Assembly: GCA_021201175.1 (NCBI GenBank)
Contig: JAJQFK010000215.1
Location: forward strand, 1 to 5,766
DNA: 5,766 nt
Direction: 5' to 3'
DNA from: Candidatus Gastranaerophilales bacterium
GTDB taxonomy: Bacteria > Cyanobacteriota > Vampirovibrionia > Gastranaerophilales > Gastranaerophilaceae
A model generated the notes under the pieces. The model was not told the DNA's origin. It did no database searches and saw only the letters and a list, made by a program, of their open reading frames with translations. A program made the position numbers and the translations under genes. How positions within the stretch are numbered: the first letter of the stretch is position 1; every line of letters starts with the position of its first letter. Positions 1 to 4,653 of this stretch are shown here, one piece after another.

Positions 1-1
1 A

Positions 2-709
2 TTTACAAAAAGTCTTAGAAAATATGAAGAAAATGCCCATGTTCAAAAAGAAACGGCAGAACAACTTATTAATATTTTGGGTAAAAAGCAATATGATTCC
101 ATACTTGAAATAGGCTGTTCGTCCGGAGTATTAACTAAATTGATACATAATAAAATAAATTTTAAAGAATTTAGTGCGATTGATTTAGTTGAAGAATCGG
201 AAAATTATATAAAACTAATAATTCCCGACTCCAATTTTATAGCGGGTGATATAGAAACAATAAAGCTTGATAAAAAATATGACTTAATAATATCTAATGC
301 CTGTCTGCAATGGTGCAACGATATAAAAACCGTGATTAATAAGCTGTATCAAGCATTAAACGAAAACGGAATGCTGGCAATAACAATTTTTACGGATAAC
401 AATCTGCCGGAAATAAAAAGTATATTCGGAATTGAAAATACAACATATAAAATATCAGAATTAAAAGAACATTTAAAAAACTATAACGTCTTAACATATA
501 AAGAGGAGTTAAAAGTTTTATATTTTGAGACTCCAATAGAGGTACTAAATCATATAAAATTGACCGGTGTAAATGCTGTTACTGATATGAAATTAACGAA
601 ATCAACCCTCGCTGATTTTTGTATAAAATATAATCAACTATATAAAACAAATAAAGGTGTAAGACTTACCTACACACCGGTATATATAGTTTTATCCAAA
701 TCAGATTAA
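2..709 (+). CDS. bioC: Malonyl-[acyl-carrier protein] O-methyltransferase, 5' end outside the window
   Basis: BioC transfers a methyl group from S-adenosylmethionine to the free carboxyl of malonyl-ACP, disguising it so that fatty acid synthase can build the pimeloyl chain of biotin in the cytosol. The reading frame is open to the left edge and gives 235 residues, so probably only the first 5-10 of a roughly 250-residue protein are missing. The visible N-terminus, FTKSLRKYEENAHVQ, matches the BioC pattern of Phe, Ser, Tyr, Ala and Gln before the methyltransferase fold. The SAM-binding motif I is ILEIGCSSG (residues 34-42), an acidic residue ends the next strand (D61), GD is at 82-83, and the BioC-like SNACLQW is at 98-104. 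The TTG at 77 is an internal leucine codon, not the start. Any other bio genes must lie to the left; the gene on the right is a tRNA with its own promoter, so bioC is probably last in its operon. A generic class I methyltransferase is the less likely alternative. Confidence 0.85.
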   Translation, partial: FTKSLRKYEENAHVQKETAEQLINILGKKQYDSILEIGCSSGVLTKLIHNKINFKEFSAIDLVEESENYIKLIIPDSNFIAGDIETIKLDKKYDLIISNACLQWCNDIKTVINKLYQALNENGMLAITIFTDNNLPEIKSIFGIENTTYKISELKEHLKNYNVLTYKEELKVLYFETPIEVLNHIKLTGVNAVTDMKLTKSTLADFCIKYNQLYKTNKGVRLTYTPVYIVLSKSD

Positions 710-764
710 AGGGGGAAATTTTTCATTTAAAAAAATTTTAAAGCCCAAACAAATAAAATTTTTC

Positions 765-793
765 TTGACAATCCGTTATGTCCTATATATTAT
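765..793 (+). promoter_or_regulatory. Sigma-70-type promoter of the tRNA-tuf operon
   Basis: A perfect -35 box TTGACA (765-770) is followed after exactly 17 nt by a good -10 box TATTAT (788-793). Transcription would begin near 800, about ten bases before the first tRNA. Strength close to consensus fits a tRNA/EF-Tu operon. No convincing GC hairpin separates it from bioC; only an A/T-only inverted repeat lies at 716-738. Confidence 0.8.
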
Positions 794-810
794 ACAGAAA
801 GCATATAAAT

Positions 811-882
811 GCCGGTGTAGCTCAACGGTAGAGCAACGGTTTTGTAAACCGTAGGTTGTAGGTTCGATTCCTATCACCGGCT
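811..882 (+). tRNA. tRNA-Thr (anticodon TGT)
   Basis: The 72-nt gene folds as a complete cloverleaf. The acceptor stem GCCGGTG/CACCGGC is perfect, the D stem is GCTC/GAGC, and the anticodon stem ACGGT/ACCGT encloses loop TTTGTAA with anticodon TGT, which reads ACA. The T arm is GTAGG-TTCGATT-CCTAT and the discriminator base is T. CCA is not encoded, so it must be added by tRNA nucleotidyltransferase. It is the first gene of the tRNA-tuf operon, the place held by thrU in E. coli. Confidence 0.97.
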
Positions 883-921
883 ATTTATAGGTTTTGTACA
901 TTAAAAATAGAATATTAGAAT

Positions 922-1004
922 GGGTAGATGGCCGAGTGGCTAAAGGCGACAGACTGTAAATCTGTTGACGTGAGTCTACGGTGGTTCGAATCCACCTCTG
1001 CCCA
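922..1004 (+). tRNA. tRNA-Tyr (anticodon GTA)
   Basis: This 83-nt class II tRNA has a long variable arm, as expected for bacterial tRNA-Tyr. The acceptor stem is GGGTAGA/TCTGCCC with one G-T pair. The anticodon stem ACAGA/TCTGT encloses CTGTAAA with anticodon GTA. The T arm is GGTGG-TTCGAAT-CCACC and the discriminator is A. No CCA is encoded. It lies 39 nt after tRNA-Thr(TGT) and is followed directly by a T run (1005-1010) and then the unusual GC-rich spacer. Confidence 0.97.
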
Positions 1005-1031
1005 TTTTTTGAGCCTGAATGGCATAGAGGG

Positions 1032-1060
1032 CTCGCGCGAGGAATACATATTTCCGCGAG
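1032..1060 (+). repeat. Hairpin of repeat unit 1
   Basis: CTCGCG (1032-1037) pairs with CGCGAG (1055-1060), and GAA pairs with TTC further in after a four-base bulge, leaving an AT-rich loop. The left arm is itself a palindrome (CTCGCGCGAG). No T tract follows, so it does not look like an intrinsic terminator. Confidence 0.65.
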
Positions 1061-1106
1061 CGACAGTTCCGCAGGGAAGGTGCGGTAGTTTCTGTATGTT
1101 TTACAT

Positions 1107-1123
1107 GCCCTTGTGGCGCAGTG
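1107..1123 (+). pseudogene. Truncated tRNA-Thr(GGT) copy, first 17 nt only
   Basis: GCCCTTGTGGCGCAGTG is identical to the first 17 bases of the intact tRNA-Thr(GGT) at 1216-1232, covering the 5' acceptor strand and the left half of the D arm. The identity also extends upstream through the conserved repeat block, then stops in the D loop. There is no matching 3' acceptor strand before the intact gene, so no tRNA can form. A stretch at 1167-1186 (GGTAGC, ATTCCC, GGGAA) weakly recalls the D and anticodon arms of the same tRNA, which may mean the copy was interrupted rather than simply cut off. Confidence 0.8.
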
Positions 1124-1133
1124 ACTCTGCCGA

Positions 1134-1162
1134 ACAAAAGGTGACTAAATGTCACGTTTTGT
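1134..1162 (+). repeat. Hairpin of repeat unit 2
   Basis: ACAAAA-G-GTGAC (1134-1145) pairs with GTCAC-G-TTTTGT (1151-1162): eleven base pairs with one internal G-G mismatch and loop TAAAT. It holds the same place in unit 2 as the 1032-1060 hairpin in unit 1, though the sequence differs. It lies inside the operon, so a role as full terminator is unlikely. Confidence 0.7.
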
Positions 1163-1215
1163 GAGAGGTAGCATTCCCGCAGGGAAGGCGCGGCGGTTTC
1201 TGTATGTTTACACAT

Positions 1216-1287
1216 GCCCTTGTGGCGCAGTGGTAGCGCATTCCCTTGGTAAGGGAAAGGTCACGGGTTCAAGTCCCGTCAAGGGCT
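1216..1287 (+). tRNA. tRNA-Thr (anticodon GGT)
   Basis: The 72-nt cloverleaf is complete. The acceptor stem is GCCCTTG/CAAGGGC, the D arm is GCGC-AGTGGTA-GCGC, and the anticodon stem TTCCC/GGGAA encloses TTGGTAA with anticodon GGT, reading ACC and ACU. The T arm is ACGGG-TTCAAGT-CCCGT, the discriminator is T, and no CCA is encoded. It lies 71 nt before tuf with no terminator between, the position of thrT ahead of tufB in E. coli. Its first 17 bases are also present upstream as a broken copy. Confidence 0.97.
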
Positions 1288-1343
1288 AATAAAAAATCTA
1301 ATATTGAAAATACAATAGGAAACGTAGAAAATAAACAAAGAAA

Positions 1344-1358
1344 AAGGAGTTTAAACTC
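1344..1358 (+). promoter_or_regulatory. Ribosome binding site of tuf inside a 12-nt palindrome
   Basis: AAGGAG (1344-1349) ends nine bases before the ATG at 1359 and fixes the EF-Tu start. The perfect palindrome GAGTTTAAACTC (1347-1358) overlaps the last three bases of this site and ends against the start codon. A GAGT/ACTC stem with loop TTAA could partly cover the site, but four base pairs alone would be weak. Confidence 0.7.
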
Positions 1359-2567
1359 ATGGCACGCGAAAAGTTTGAAAGAACAAAACCGCACGTTAAT
1401 ATTGGTACTGTAGGTCACGTTGACCACGGTAAAACAACATTGACAGCGGCAATTACATCATGTATGGCAGCTGTAGGAAAAGCACAAGCTAAAAAGTTTG
1501 ATGAAATCGATGCAGCTCCGGAAGAAAAAGCAAGAGGTATTACAATCTCTACTGCACACGTAGAATATGAAACAGATTTAAGACACTATGCACACGTTGA
1601 CTGCCCCGGGCACGCAGATTATGTAAAAAATATGATTACCGGTGCGGCACAAATGGACGGTGCTATTCTTGTTATTGCAGCAACAGACGGTGCTATGCCT
1701 CAAACAAGAGAACACATCTTACTTGCAAGACAGGTAGGTGTTCCTAAATTGGTAGTATTCCTCAACAAATGCGATATGGTTGAAGATGAAGAATTACTTG
1801 AATTAGTAGAAATGGAAGCAAGAGATTTATTATCAAAATATGAATTTGACGGCGACAATACTCCATTTATAAAAGGTTCTGCATTAAAAGCATTGGAAGC
1901 AGTTCAAGCAAATCCTACAATCAATAAAGGACAAGATAAATGGGTTGACAAAATTTGGGAACTCATGGACGCAGTTGATAGCTGGATACCGACACCGGAA
2001 CGTGATGTTGACCAACCGTTCTTAATGCCTATAGAAGATATCTTCTCAATTACCGGTCGTGGTACAGTTGCTACCGGCAGAGTTGAAAGAGGTAAGGTAA
2101 AAGTTGGACAGGAAGTTGAAATAGTTGGTTTCGGCGACACAAAGAAAACAACCGTAACTGGTGTTGAAATGTTCAGAAAACTTCTTGATGAAGGTATTGC
2201 AGGTGATAATATAGGTGCATTATTAAGAGGTGTTGATAAAACAGAAGTTCAAAGAGGACAGGTTTTAGCAGCTCCCGGTTCTATAAAACCGCATACAAAA
2301 TTCACAGCTAACGTTTATGTTTTAACAAAAGATGAAGGCGGACGTCATACTCCTTTCTTCCCCGGATACAGACCTCAGTTCTATATCAGAACAACTGATG
2401 TTACCGGTTCTATTAAATTTGACGGTGAAATGGTAATGCCCGGTGATAACGTAGTTATGGATGTTGAGTTAATCGCTCCTGTTGCTATTGAACAAGGTAT
2501 GAGATTCGCTATCAGAGAAGGCGGACGTACAGTTGGTGCAGGTGTTGTAGATAAAATTACCGCATAG
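1359..2567 (+). CDS. tuf: Translation elongation factor Tu (EF-Tu)
   Basis: EF-Tu binds GTP and carries aminoacyl-tRNA to the ribosomal A site in the cytosol. The 402-residue protein is full length. Its GTPase motifs are all present: G1 GHVDHGKT (19-26), G2 RGITI (59-63), G3 DCPGH (81-85) with the catalytic histidine H85, G4 NKCD (136-139) and G5 GSALK (173-177). After G5 comes an insert of about ten residues (roughly 180-193, ending before WVDKIWELMDAVDS) found in cyanobacterial and Thermus EF-Tu but not in E. coli. The two beta-barrel domains that hold tRNA follow, from about 215 and about 310. Start and frame are clear from AAGGAG and the conserved N-terminus. It is last in an operon with three tRNA genes. 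The trpT-secE-nusG genes that often lie beyond tuf are absent; two terminators follow instead. Confidence 0.98.
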   Translation: MAREKFERTKPHVNIGTVGHVDHGKTTLTAAITSCMAAVGKAQAKKFDEIDAAPEEKARGITISTAHVEYETDLRHYAHVDCPGHADYVKNMITGAAQMDGAILVIAATDGAMPQTREHILLARQVGVPKLVVFLNKCDMVEDEELLELVEMEARDLLSKYEFDGDNTPFIKGSALKALEAVQANPTINKGQDKWVDKIWELMDAVDSWIPTPERDVDQPFLMPIEDIFSITGRGTVATGRVERGKVKVGQEVEIVGFGDTKKTTVTGVEMFRKLLDEGIAGDNIGALLRGVDKTEVQRGQVLAAPGSIKPHTKFTANVYVLTKDEGGRHTPFFPGYRPQFYIRTTDVTGSIKFDGEMVMPGDNVVMDVELIAPVAIEQGMRFAIREGGRTVGAGVVDKITA

Positions 2568-2590
2568 TATTATTTTTTAATACCGGTACA

Positions 2591-2623
2591 AAAAGAGGGC
2601 GGCTAAAAAAGCCGCTCTTTTTT
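2591..2623 (+). terminator. Intrinsic terminator 1 after tuf
   Basis: AAAAGAG, a two-base bulge and CGGCT pair with AGCCG-CTCTTTT across an A-rich loop, and the descending arm runs into a T tract. It starts 24 nt after the tuf stop codon. The A-rich left flank would also let it work on the opposite strand. Confidence 0.85.
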
Positions 2624-2649
2624 AACTATAAGCTATAGAAAATAAATTC

Positions 2650-2675
2650 GAGCGGCTTTATGCCGCTCTTTTTTT
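2650..2675 (+). terminator. Intrinsic terminator 2 after tuf
   Basis: A perfect seven-base-pair stem GAGCGGC/GCCGCTC with loop TTTAT is followed by seven T residues. It shares its stem sequence with the terminator just upstream and gives the highly expressed tuf operon a second stop. Between the two is a small palindrome, CTATA-AGC-TATAG (2626-2638). Confidence 0.88.
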
Positions 2676-2757
2676 GAATCAAAATTAAAGAAAAAATTTT
2701 TAATCGAATATAAGTTCATTCGTTTGTATATTAAGAAAATTTGGAATAACATAACAA

Positions 2758-2785
2758 ATGAGGATGACTTTTTTGTCACCCTCAT
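2758..2785 (-). terminator. Hairpin, probable terminator of the coiled-coil gene
   Basis: ATGAGG-A-TGAC pairs with GTCA-C-CCTCAT, ten base pairs with one A-C mismatch and a loop of six T (six A on the minus strand). It lies 41 nt beyond the stop codon of the minus-strand gene at 2827. On that strand the T tract behind the stem is short (TTTGTT), so termination may be partial. The AT-rich stretch between it and the tuf terminators holds nothing else I can name. Confidence 0.55.
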
Positions 2786-2826
2786 AAATTATTTATAGAA
2801 GATAAAAGAGATACACTAATTATTTA

Positions 2827-3270
2827 CTAGCCCAAACCTTTATATTTTGGTGTTGCTGTTTGAATGCCCTGAGCTTCGGCTTCTTCACAAGCTGATAGTT
2901 GTTGCTGTAATGTGGTTACGACTGTATCTAATCTTTTTACTTCCATTTCTATTGCATTTTCTTTTATAGAAACTTCATATATTTTTTGATTTATTTGATC
3001 TTTTTCCTGATCAAATTGAGCTTCCAAAGCTTGAATTTGATTACTAATTTGAGATCTTGCAGTAGAATCATCTTCACTTGATAGTTGTGAGTATAAATCT
3101 GAAAGTTGACTGGATTGTGCCGCAGTCAAACTTGATAACTGCTGATTCAAACTTGTAGTATTTGTTGCTAATTTGAATTGTTCATTTGACCTTTGTGTTT
3201 GTTGCAATTGTGCAGAATTTAATTGTGAATCTAAAACTCTTTTGTGACATGCAAATAATGCGTAAGACAT
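2827..3270 (-). CDS. Short Gln/Ser-rich coiled-coil protein of unknown function
   Basis: I do not recognise a characterised family. The 147-residue protein begins MSYALFACHKR, and from about residue 10 to 130 it is rich in Gln, Ser, Leu, Ala and Glu with heptad-like spacing, pointing to long helices in a coiled coil. There are two cysteines (C8 and one near the end in SACEEAEAQG), and the tail TPKYKGLG is likely unstructured. No signal peptide or membrane segment is visible. AGAGG eight bases before the ATG supports the start. It lies 91 nt downstream of the radical SAM gene on the same strand, with inverted repeats between, so it may have its own promoter. I associate small proteins of this build with gut Gastranaerophilales, where they seem to occur as paralogues, but this is memory and not a search result. 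A structural or surface-appendage part is a guess. Confidence 0.75.
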   Translation of the reverse strand: MSYALFACHKRVLDSQLNSAQLQQTQRSNEQFKLATNTTSLNQQLSSLTAAQSSQLSDLYSQLSSEDDSTARSQISNQIQALEAQFDQEKDQINQKIYEVSIKENAIEMEVKRLDTVVTTLQQQLSACEEAEAQGIQTATPKYKGLG

Positions 3271-3303
3271 CTCTTTATCCTCTTTTTATTTTCCTCTTAT
3301 TTA

Positions 3304-3331
3304 CATGAAAAATTTTTTTAAAAAATTCATG
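3304..3331 (-). terminator. AT-rich inverted repeat after the radical SAM gene
   Basis: Arms CATGAA (3304-3309) and TTCATG (3326-3331) enclose runs of T and A that can pair with each other. It begins about 30 nt after the radical SAM stop codon and could act as a weak terminator on the minus strand. The stem is almost entirely A-T, so confidence is low. Confidence 0.35.
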
Positions 3332-3336
3332 CTATT

Positions 3337-3367
3337 TTGTAACATTATTATTAAGAAATTGTTACAA
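3337..3367. repeat. Inverted repeat across the radical SAM stop codon
   Basis: TTGTAACA (3337-3344) and TGTTACAA (3360-3367) are perfect eight-base inverted arms around 15 nt. The right arm contains the stop codon (3362-3364). It could be an mRNA 3'-end hairpin or an operator for the downstream coiled-coil gene; nothing in the sequence decides between these. Confidence 0.45.
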
Positions 3368-4216
3368 TTTAAATAAAAACATATAATTATTATATCTTAC
3401 ACACTGGGAACAAAAAGCTGTTTCCAAATAATTCTTATTAGAAAAATCACTAAAGTCACTGCCGCATTTCCCCCTATTATCATTGCATAATAAAGGGCAG
3501 GTGAATACACCGTTAACAGTTAAGGTTCTGCTTACTGAACATTCTGTGTTTAGAGCTGTAAAATCAGTTTTTTCCGGAATTTCGGATTTTAAATTTTTGT
3601 CTAAAAGCGGAATAATTTTAAAATTTATGTCAGTTGTTTCAAAATCAAAGGAGCGGCATAATTCTTGAAAATGCTGTTTTAATTCATTTTCCGGCATTGA
3701 GTAGTGATTTACTATTGCCAGAATCGGGTTAAATTCATACTTTACCAGACTTTGAATTGCGTGGACAGCTTTTCTAAAAGAGCCTCTGCCCCTAATATTG
3801 TCATTTTCCTTTTCTATATAGTGGTCAATGCTAATCATAAATATTATTTCGTTATTTAAATTGTTTTCTTCTTCGACTTTACGCATAAATCGTGCTTTTT
3901 TATCGTTAATATTTAACGCATTAGTATGTATAACAACCGATGTATATTTTAGACATAATCTTAATATATGATTGAAATCAGGGTGCAGCATAGGTTCAGC
4001 ACCTGTTAAATGAATATATTGTAATTTTGATTTATCAATTGTTACAAGAGATTGTCTAACTTTTTCAATTGGAATAAAATCTTTTACTTTTTTATCTTTA
4101 AAATCGATATAACAATGCTTACATCTTAAATTACAATTTTGTGATGTCATTTCTATAAACAATGATTTTAGTTCCGTCATAGTAATGCACGGCGCTTTAA
4201 TGATTGTATTGCTCAT
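3362..4216 (-). CDS. Radical SAM enzyme with cysteine-rich C-terminal (SPASM/twitch-like) region
   Basis: Radical SAM enzymes use a 4Fe-4S cluster to split S-adenosylmethionine and start radical chemistry. The 284-residue protein has the cluster motif CNLRCKHC (C28, C32, C35) with an aromatic residue next (Y36). TGAEP (71-75) stands for the usual GGEP motif that contacts SAM. Later strands include HTN (97-99) and SID (129-131). The C-terminal part carries six cysteines (226, 240, 244, 251, 269, 272), including CPLLC and a final CSQC, which suits one auxiliary iron-sulfur cluster as in SPASM or twitch domains, typical of peptide- and protein-modifying members. No RRE or other peptide-binding domain is visible. 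A purine-rich GGAAAAGGG lies before the ATG. It diverges from a 57-residue gene, which might be its partner or substrate, but that is only inferred from position. The substrate is unknown. Confidence 0.85.
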   Translation of the reverse strand: MSNTIIKAPCITMTELKSLFIEMTSQNCNLRCKHCYIDFKDKKVKDFIPIEKVRQSLVTIDKSKLQYIHLTGAEPMLHPDFNHILRLCLKYTSVVIHTNALNINDKKARFMRKVEEENNLNNEIIFMISIDHYIEKENDNIRGRGSFRKAVHAIQSLVKYEFNPILAIVNHYSMPENELKQHFQELCRSFDFETTDINFKIIPLLDKNLKSEIPEKTDFTALNTECSVSRTLTVNGVFTCPLLCNDNRGKCGSDFSDFSNKNYLETAFCSQCVRYNNYMFLFKL

Positions 4217-4379
4217 TTCTAAACCCTTTTCCTTTCTGACTTATTTTTAATTTTATCTAAACAATTTTATTGTTAAATTAGTCAGTAGTTTAAAATTTAT
4301 ATATTTTTTACTAGTCTGACTGAATGATATTTCTAAAGTTTCTAAATTCTTTACCGAAAAATAATTAAGGAGGAGTTTT
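4217..4379. promoter_or_regulatory. Divergent intergenic region, probable promoters for both flanking genes
   Basis: This 163-nt, very AT-rich stretch must hold the start signals for the radical SAM gene (minus) and the small gene (plus). It contains three TGACT/AGTCA motifs at 4237-4241, 4280-4284 and 4317-4321, about 40 nt apart, the last within the palindrome AGTC-T-GACT. It also contains AACAAT-TTT-ATTGTT (4260-4274). A possible plus-strand promoter is TTGTTA (4270-4275), 15 nt, TAAAAT (4291-4296), but the spacing is short and I would not rely on it. Confidence 0.5.
4367..4375 (+). promoter_or_regulatory. Strong ribosome binding site of the 57-residue gene
   Basis: AAGGAGGAG is a full Shine-Dalgarno match, with AAGGAGG ending six bases before the ATG at 4380. 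It is the strongest ribosome binding site in the window and the main reason to accept this short reading frame as a gene. Confidence 0.85.
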
Positions 4380-4553
4380 ATGGCACAAATTATTGAAAAT
4401 CTACATGGCAGAAGAAGTATAAGACTTAATACAAATGATATTATTAGTATTGTTCGGGAATATCAAGATAAAACCCGAGGAGCAAAAACTTATGAAGAAA
4501 TAAGAAAAAAATTATCCGGTTGTGAACTTTATCTTCCGGAAGATATTTGCTAA
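4380..4553 (+). CDS. Small protein of 57 residues, function unknown
   Basis: This is a short gene, ATG at 4380 and TAA at 4551. It begins MAQIIENLHGRRSIRLNTND, continues with a likely helix (DIISIVREYQDK), a basic middle with YEEIRKK, and ends ELYLPEDIC. It is charged, has no signal peptide or membrane segment, and has two cysteines, one at the very C-terminus. The residue pattern looks like a folded two-helix protein and not a low-complexity peptide. I do not recognise the family. Support comes from the AAGGAGGAG site six bases upstream, sensible codons throughout, and a terminator hairpin 43 nt after the stop. It is divergent from the radical SAM gene, so it could be a regulator, a partner or a peptide substrate of that enzyme; a stand-alone role is equally possible. 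Confidence 0.75.
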   Translation: MAQIIENLHGRRSIRLNTNDIISIVREYQDKTRGAKTYEEIRKKLSGCELYLPEDIC

Positions 4554-4595
4554 ACTGTTAGCTTTTAGTTAAATTTCAATCTTTTTGATATAACA

Positions 4596-4628
4596 CAAAA
4601 GACTGCAATATAAAAAAGCAGTCTTTTG
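4596..4628. terminator. Convergent bidirectional terminator
   Basis: CAAAAGACTGC (4596-4606) and GCAGTCTTTTG (4618-4628) form a perfect 11-base-pair stem with an 11-nt A-rich loop. It lies between the convergent ends of the small gene (stop 4553) and the phosphofructokinase gene (stop 4654), with T-rich arms on both strands, so it can serve both. Confidence 0.8.
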
Positions 4629-4653
4629 GGAAATATTTAAACAAATCTAATAG

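Larger units (their letters stand above)
1032..1232 (+). repeat. Two-copy hairpin module between tRNA-Tyr and tRNA-Thr
   Basis: Two units lie in direct orientation about 105 nt apart. Each has a hairpin of its own sequence (1032-1060; 1134-1162), a short linker, and a conserved block (1067-1106; 1174-1215). The block begins TTCC(C)GCAGGGAAGG, continues through GTTTCTGTATG, and ends at the first base of a tRNA-Thr sequence; the shared tract continues 17 nt into the tRNA. Between copies I count only a few substitutions and single-base indels. Small hairpins survive the differences: TTCC/GGAA against TTCCC/GGGAA, and ATGT/ACAT with loop TTT against loop TTAC. The stretch is visibly more GC-rich than the flanking DNA. 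I see no gene in it; both reading frames that cross it begin or end inside tRNA-Tyr. It may be a tandem duplication scar or a member of a dispersed palindromic repeat family. Confidence 0.8.

Noticed and set aside
77..709. BioC beginning at TTG 77
   Set aside because: The frame continues upstream with conserved BioC residues, so the true start lies left of the window.
716..738. Terminator after bioC
   Set aside because: The inverted repeat AAATTTTT/AAAAATTT contains only A-T pairs and is not followed by a T tract.
928..1164. Plus-strand reading frame of 78 codons
   Set aside because: It starts inside tRNA-Tyr and its first part is simply a translation of that tRNA; the remainder crosses the hairpin repeats. 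No ribosome binding site.
976..1215. Minus-strand reading frame of 79 codons with an internal amino-acid repeat
   Set aside because: It ends by translating tRNA-Tyr backwards (GGFEPP is a common artefact of this), and the peptide repeat only mirrors the DNA repeat.
1032..1232. CRISPR array or integrative-element attachment site
   Set aside because: Only two long, imperfect units with no uniform short repeats; and the duplicated tRNA part is the 5' end, whereas integrases usually copy the 3' end. No integrase gene is present.
1288..1358. T-box or other riboswitch before tuf
   Set aside because: The 71-nt gap is too short, has no T-box sequence or specifier stem, and tuf is not a usual target.
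1904..2140. Minus-strand reading frame inside tuf
   Set aside because: Antisense shadow of a strongly conserved gene, with no start signals of its own.
3483..3668. Plus-strand reading frame inside the radical SAM gene
   Set aside because: Antisense to a well-supported coding region; no ribosome binding site or recognisable protein.
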